NCBI RefSeq assembly: GCF_003464595.1
Contig: NZ_QRZF01000004.1
Location: forward strand, 434,001 to 498,000
Length of the DNA stretch: 64,000 bases
Direction of reading: 5' to 3'
Source of the DNA: Bacteroides intestinalis
GTDB taxonomy: Bacteria; Bacteroidota; Bacteroidia; Bacteroidales; Bacteroidaceae
The notes beneath the pieces were generated by a model. It did not search any database. It worked only from the letters and a program-made list of their open reading frames with translations, and had not been told where the DNA came from. Below, one piece after another: positions 60,089-64,000 of the stretch. Every line of letters starts with the position of its first letter. The stretch's first letter is position 1. The translations under genes and the position numbers were made by a program.

Positions 60089-61804
60089 ATGAAAAGCGGC
60101 CTCTTTATACTCATTGTATGCCTTCTTTTTCCTACCTACGTCTGTGCAGACACTTCTAAACATGCATTAGAAGAAAACAGGAAATTGCTTCACTCTTTAG
60201 ATAGCCTGCTGGAACAGCAGGATCTATTTGTCAGAGTAAAAGAGGAGCGCATCAAGCAACTGAAAATGCAGTATAGCCGGGTCAAAGATGTAAAGGAACT
60301 CTATGCCATGAATAGAATGGTCTATTTGGAGTATCGGGTTTATGATGCGGATTCCGCCCTGCATTACATCAACAAGAACATACAACTGGCACAACAGACC
60401 GACAACCGTACCTGGGAAGTGGTCTCTTTGCTCGAACAATCATTTGTCCTCACCTCCTCCGGACTACTGACCGAAGCCTTGAAAGCCGTCAGTGACATTC
60501 AACCGGAAGAATTACCCCAAAATCTCCGTTCCGAGTATTTTGGCAGGTTATGTACACTCTATTCCCGCCTGCGAGATTACTCCAGTGAGAACTCCCAACT
60601 GTCGGAACATTACAATAATCTCCAAAAGGCTTTCCGAGACTCGGTATACCTCACAGCCACTCCCGACGAATTGCGCTACTGGAATTGCCGGGCATGGCTC
60701 TACCTGGGAACCCCGGAAATAGAGCCCGTCAAACAGGCATTTGAGGAAAACAAGCAAACATTGTCTAACGACAGCCGCAAGTATTCCATAGCTACCTATA
60801 ATCTCTCCGCCATTTACCGGAGCGAAAACAACGAGAGCAAATATCTGGAGAACCTCATTCTTTCGGCTATGGCAGACATCCGGTCTGTCAACGGAGATAT
60901 CGGCTCTTTGCAGGAAATAGCGGAATACCTATTTAAGCATGGAGAAATAGACCGCGCCTATAACTACATCCTCTATTGTTCTCAAAAAGCCATGCTTTTC
61001 CACAACCGGGTACGAATAGTCAAAATGTCTCATTTGCAAAACCAAATCTACAAAGCGTACCAGGAACAGAGCCGCACACAGCAAAAGCGCCTTCAAGCCT
61101 CCCTGATTGCCGTCAGTTTCTTATTCCTCGTACTGATCGGCGCCTTCCTGTTCATCCGCAAGCAAATGCGCCGGCTAAAAGAAGCCAACTTGAAGTTAGA
61201 CAGTACAAACCAGAAGCTGTCCGTCAATATGGATGCCCTCTCTACAGCACATCAACGTCTGGAAGAAGTAAACATGCAACTGAAAGACTTGAATACGCAA
61301 TTACAGGAAGTCAACGACCAGTTGCGGGAATCTAATTACGTAAAAGAAGAATATATCGGCTATGTATTCAACATCTGCTCCACCTATATCAGCAAGCTGG
61401 AAGAGTTTCGCAAGAACATCAACCGGAAACTGAAAGTAGGCCAGATAGAAGATGTAAAAGCAATGACGGACTCTTCCGCAACAGCCTCCAACGAACTGAA
61501 AGAGTTCTACCAGAATTTCGATACCATCTTCCTGCATCTCTATCCCGATTTTGTAGGTGACTTCAACGCCTTACTGCTACCCGAAGAGCGCATCGAACTG
61601 AAAGAAGGCGAACTACTTAATACCGAACTGCGCATACATGCCTTGATAAGACTCGGCATCACAGACAGCGTGAAGATAGCGGACTTCCTCCATTGTTCCG
61701 CACAAACGGTTTATAACAACCGGCTCCGCACCCGGAATAAATCCATTATCCCGAAAGAAGATTTTATAAATGCAGTGAAAAAGCTCGGAAAATACAAAGC
61801 GTAA
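60089..61804 (+). CDS. DUF6377 regulator, membrane-spanning TPR sensor with HTH
   Basis: A 571-residue protein. A signal peptide (about 1-20) leads to an alpha-helical TPR-like periplasmic part (about 25-325), one membrane segment (about 333-354, LIAVSFLFLVLIGAFLFI), a coiled coil (about 360-420) and the DUF6377 region with a C-terminal helix-turn-helix (SVKIADFLHCSAQTVYNNRL). This family often lies next to SusC/SusD genes and is thought to control them. Here it is followed 180 bases later by a SusC gene. It resembles the regulator at 26483-27925 in layout but not closely in sequence. Confidence 0.88.
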   Translation: MKSGLFILIVCLLFPTYVCADTSKHALEENRKLLHSLDSLLEQQDLFVRVKEERIKQLKMQYSRVKDVKELYAMNRMVYLEYRVYDADSALHYINKNIQLAQQTDNRTWEVVSLLEQSFVLTSSGLLTEALKAVSDIQPEELPQNLRSEYFGRLCTLYSRLRDYSSENSQLSEHYNNLQKAFRDSVYLTATPDELRYWNCRAWLYLGTPEIEPVKQAFEENKQTLSNDSRKYSIATYNLSAIYRSENNESKYLENLILSAMADIRSVNGDIGSLQEIAEYLFKHGEIDRAYNYILYCSQKAMLFHNRVRIVKMSHLQNQIYKAYQEQSRTQQKRLQASLIAVSFLFLVLIGAFLFIRKQMRRLKEANLKLDSTNQKLSVNMDALSTAHQRLEEVNMQLKDLNTQLQEVNDQLRESNYVKEEYIGYVFNICSTYISKLEEFRKNINRKLKVGQIEDVKAMTDSSATASNELKEFYQNFDTIFLHLYPDFVGDFNALLLPEERIELKEGELLNTELRIHALIRLGITDSVKIADFLHCSAQTVYNNRLRTRNKSIIPKEDFINAVKKLGKYKA

Positions 61805-61951
61805 GCCCTGCTCTCTACTACCGATTCCACTTAAAGAGTTTACTTCCGAGCCTCTCATTTTCAGAAAACAACACTAATAATCAAACACTTATCAGTTTTA
61901 ACAGTTTACTTCGCCTGTTTACCTCGCAGAGTAAGCAACCCTTATTGCGCA

Positions 61952-61959
61952 TACCTTTG
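61952..61959 (+). promoter_or_regulatory. -7 element of the susC-like gene
   Basis: TACCTTTG fits TAnnTTTG, 25 bases before the ATG at 61985. No clear -33. The gap 61805-61984 also holds words such as GTTTACTTCG and GTTTACCTCG, like those in the 22-nt arrays but not in regular phase. Confidence 0.55.
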
Positions 61960-61984
61960 CCACAGAGATCCAAACTAAAAACTT

Positions 61985-64000
61985 ATGTTAACTATTAAAC
62001 GAATCATGAAGAACAAAAGAAAAGAAAAACGCTCATGCAGACTCATTCTTGCCTGCTGCGCTTTGTTACTGTTCATTTCGGTAAATGCATTTGCACAACA
62101 GCAAGTCACTGTTACCGGAAACGTGAAAGATGAAAAGGGAGAACCCATCATCGGAGCTAATGTCATTGTAAAAGGCACTGGTACAGGAAGTGTCACCAAT
62201 GTAGAAGGAGACTTTTCATTGGCGAATATACAGAATGGCGCCACTCTTGAAATCTCTTTTATCGGCTATCTGAACCAGGATGTGAAAGTCAACGGCACGA
62301 AACCCGTCAGCATTATCCTGAAGGAAGACACTAAGATGCTGGATGAGGTAGTAGTGGTAGGTTATGGTGTGCAGCGCAAGTCGGATATGACAGGTGCAGT
62401 TGCTTCCGTAAATACCAAAACACTGGAGAATCGCCCGCAGACCAACATCATCCAATCTTTGCAAGGTGCTGTACCGGGCCTGAATATCTCAGTGACCGGA
62501 ACCAATGCGGAAGGCTCTTCCACCAAGACCCGTATCCGCGGCGAGAACTCCATCACGGCAGACAACAAACCACTGGTTATTCTGGACGGTATCCCCTTTG
62601 ATGGTCCCTGGTCCGAAATCAATCCGAACGACATCGAATCCATTGAAGTATTGAAAGATGCTTCTTCGGCTGCCATCTACGGTGCACGCGGTTCGAACGG
62701 TGTCATCCTCATCAGCTCCAAGAGAGGTGAAAAAGGCAAACTGACCGTATCCTACGACACCTACATCACCATTGACAATCCCATCAACTTCCCCAACCTC
62801 ATGAATGGAGCAGAATTCTGGAAGTATAAGACGGAAGCATTGAAAGATGCCAACACCACCCCGCCCACTGAAAGCAATCCCGAACCGTGGATGGGATCTA
62901 TGACCGCTACAGAATTGCGTATGCACGAAGCCGGCATGGATACCGACTGGCTGGACCTGGCAACTCGCACCGGTTTCAAGCAGCAGCACAATATCTCTTT
63001 CCGTGGTGGCGTCAATAAGACCAACTATTTTGTCTCACTGAACTATACCGATGTGAAAGGTACTGCCATAGGCAACCAATTCAAACGCTACAACATCCGT
63101 TTCAACCTTGATCAGGAGTTCACTTCCTGGTTTAAGTTCTCTACCAGCACCCAGTTGGGACGCTACGACCGAAGTGGCAGCAGTGCTTCTTTCTCCAGAG
63201 CATTCCGCATGAATCCCCTGGCAGAAGCTTATGACGAAGAAGGCAACATCCGTTCCGCCGCCTGGGAAGATTCCAGCGAAGCTTTCTCTGTAAACCCTTT
63301 AAGTAGCCTCAACAACAAGAGCAACGACATACGCTCTAAAGTCATCACCAACAACGTGGTAGAAATAAAGTTGCCGTTCGTCCCCGGACTCAGCTATAAG
63401 CTCAATACCGGCTATACGTACCAGAACAGTAGCTGGAAACAGTACCAGGGAATGGATACTTACTACGGCGCACGCTCCAACGGTATTCTGAACACCGACG
63501 ACTGGCATTCACAAGAGTGGATTCTGGAAAACATCATCACTTATACCCGTGAATTCGGCAAGCACCGCATCTTCTTCACCGGTCTGTATTCTGCACAAAG
63601 CTACGAGAAAGAAGGCAACGGAATGGAAGGCAAAGACTTTCCGAACGACGTGATGTACTATTACCAGATTTCCAAAGCCGCCACCATGTCCGGCAGTTCC
63701 AGCTATACCAAGCAAAACCACATCTCTCAGATGGCACGTCTGAACTACTCATACGACAGCCGTTACTTGTTGACACTGACTGCACGCCGTGACGGTTACT
63801 CCGCATTCGGCAACCAATCCAAGTTCGGTGTATTCCCTTCCATGGCTATCGGCTGGAACATTTCCAATGAACATTTCTTCCAGGCAAGCCCATTGGCTAA
63901 AGTGGTGAGCAACCTGAAATACCGCCTGTCATGGGGTAAGAACGGTAACGAAGCGGTAGGCGCCTACACTACATTGCCTGACCTTTCCACCTTCAATTAT
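61985..64000 (+). CDS. SusC/RagA-family TonB-dependent outer-membrane transporter (3' end outside window)
   Basis: The first 672 codons are present and the frame is open at the window's end. A signal peptide (to about residue 37, ending SVNAFA) is followed by a carboxypeptidase-regulatory-like domain (VTVTGNVKDEKGEPIIGANV), the TonB box and plug (DEVVVVGYGVQRKSDMTGAV, LQGAVPGLNISVTG, IYGARGSNGVILISSKRG), then the start of the beta-barrel. SusC proteins import glycans or other nutrients with a SusD lipoprotein, which should lie just beyond the window. An ATG at 62006 (MKNKRK) is an alternative start. The regulator upstream probably controls it. Confidence 0.94.
   Translation, partial: MLTIKRIMKNKRKEKRSCRLILACCALLLFISVNAFAQQQVTVTGNVKDEKGEPIIGANVIVKGTGTGSVTNVEGDFSLANIQNGATLEISFIGYLNQDVKVNGTKPVSIILKEDTKMLDEVVVVGYGVQRKSDMTGAVASVNTKTLENRPQTNIIQSLQGAVPGLNISVTGTNAEGSSTKTRIRGENSITADNKPLVILDGIPFDGPWSEINPNDIESIEVLKDASSAAIYGARGSNGVILISSKRGEKGKLTVSYDTYITIDNPINFPNLMNGAEFWKYKTEALKDANTTPPTESNPEPWMGSMTATELRMHEAGMDTDWLDLATRTGFKQQHNISFRGGVNKTNYFVSLNYTDVKGTAIGNQFKRYNIRFNLDQEFTSWFKFSTSTQLGRYDRSGSSASFSRAFRMNPLAEAYDEEGNIRSAAWEDSSEAFSVNPLSSLNNKSNDIRSKVITNNVVEIKLPFVPGLSYKLNTGYTYQNSSWKQYQGMDTYYGARSNGILNTDDWHSQEWILENIITYTREFGKHRIFFTGLYSAQSYEKEGNGMEGKDFPNDVMYYYQISKAATMSGSSSYTKQNHISQMARLNYSYDSRYLLTLTARRDGYSAFGNQSKFGVFPSMAIGWNISNEHFFQASPLAKVVSNLKYRLSWGKNGNEAVGAYTTLPDLSTFNY

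Overview
The window is chromosomal DNA of a gut-type Bacteroides or close Bacteroidales relative. The evidence is the many intergenic sigma-ABfr-type promoters (TTTG, about 20 nt, TAnnTTTG), a SusC/RagA transporter, families found mainly in Bacteroidetes (DUF5723, DUF2027-Smr, DUF4827, DUF4840, DUF6266, DUF6377), lipoproteins with 6-bladed beta-propellers, and peptide precursors with the GG-Bacteroidales leader type. I did not identify the species. No tRNA, rRNA, CRISPR array or insertion sequence was seen.

Layout. 1-4092 (+): end of an ADP-ribosylglycohydrolase, a small unknown protein, a WG-repeat protein and a RelA/SpoT homologue whose synthetase motifs look degenerate. 4268-9262: DUF5723 outer-membrane protein, a Smr protein (minus strand), queA, an ORF6N protein and a Nudix hydrolase. 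9263-9773 has no gene but holds a promoter-terminator pair that may make a small RNA, and a palindromic 22-nt-phased repeat array. 9774-14593 (minus): a DUF234-type ATPase behind an operator-like promoter, glmM, a DUF4827 lipoprotein and an NrnA-like DHH phosphoesterase.

14718-27925 (minus) is the most interesting region. It encodes a peptide maturation and export system: a HlyD-type fusion protein, a C39-peptidase ABC exporter, three paralogous double-glycine peptide precursors whose cores share four conserved cysteines, a fusion enzyme (inactive C39-like domain, VKOR, thioredoxin-like domain) suited to making disulfides in those cores, four beta-propeller lipoproteins placed next to the precursors (one frameshifted at a homopolymer), and a membrane-spanning TPR-HTH regulator. 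A tandem duplication can be read directly: a second promoter-peptide-propeller cassette carries a truncated copy of the fusion enzyme, and a decayed copy of the regulator's 3' end sits in front of the intact operon.

28037-36962 (minus) is a four-gene RND efflux operon with two different permeases. 37140-40165 holds a lone propeller lipoprotein, a DUF2809 membrane protein, another 22-nt-phased array and a DUF6266 protein whose tail overlaps comEC. 40019-48864 is mostly housekeeping: comEC, rpe, an ECF sigma factor with a DUF4840 lipoprotein, fmt, a ClC channel, tsaC and a thioesterase. 49080-58934 has an unknown membrane protein, a third 22-nt-phased array, the N-degron operon clpS-clpA-aat, yaaA, recJ, recQ and an M48 protease. 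59131-64000 has a TPR protein, a DUF6377 regulator and the start of a SusC-type transporter that runs off the window.
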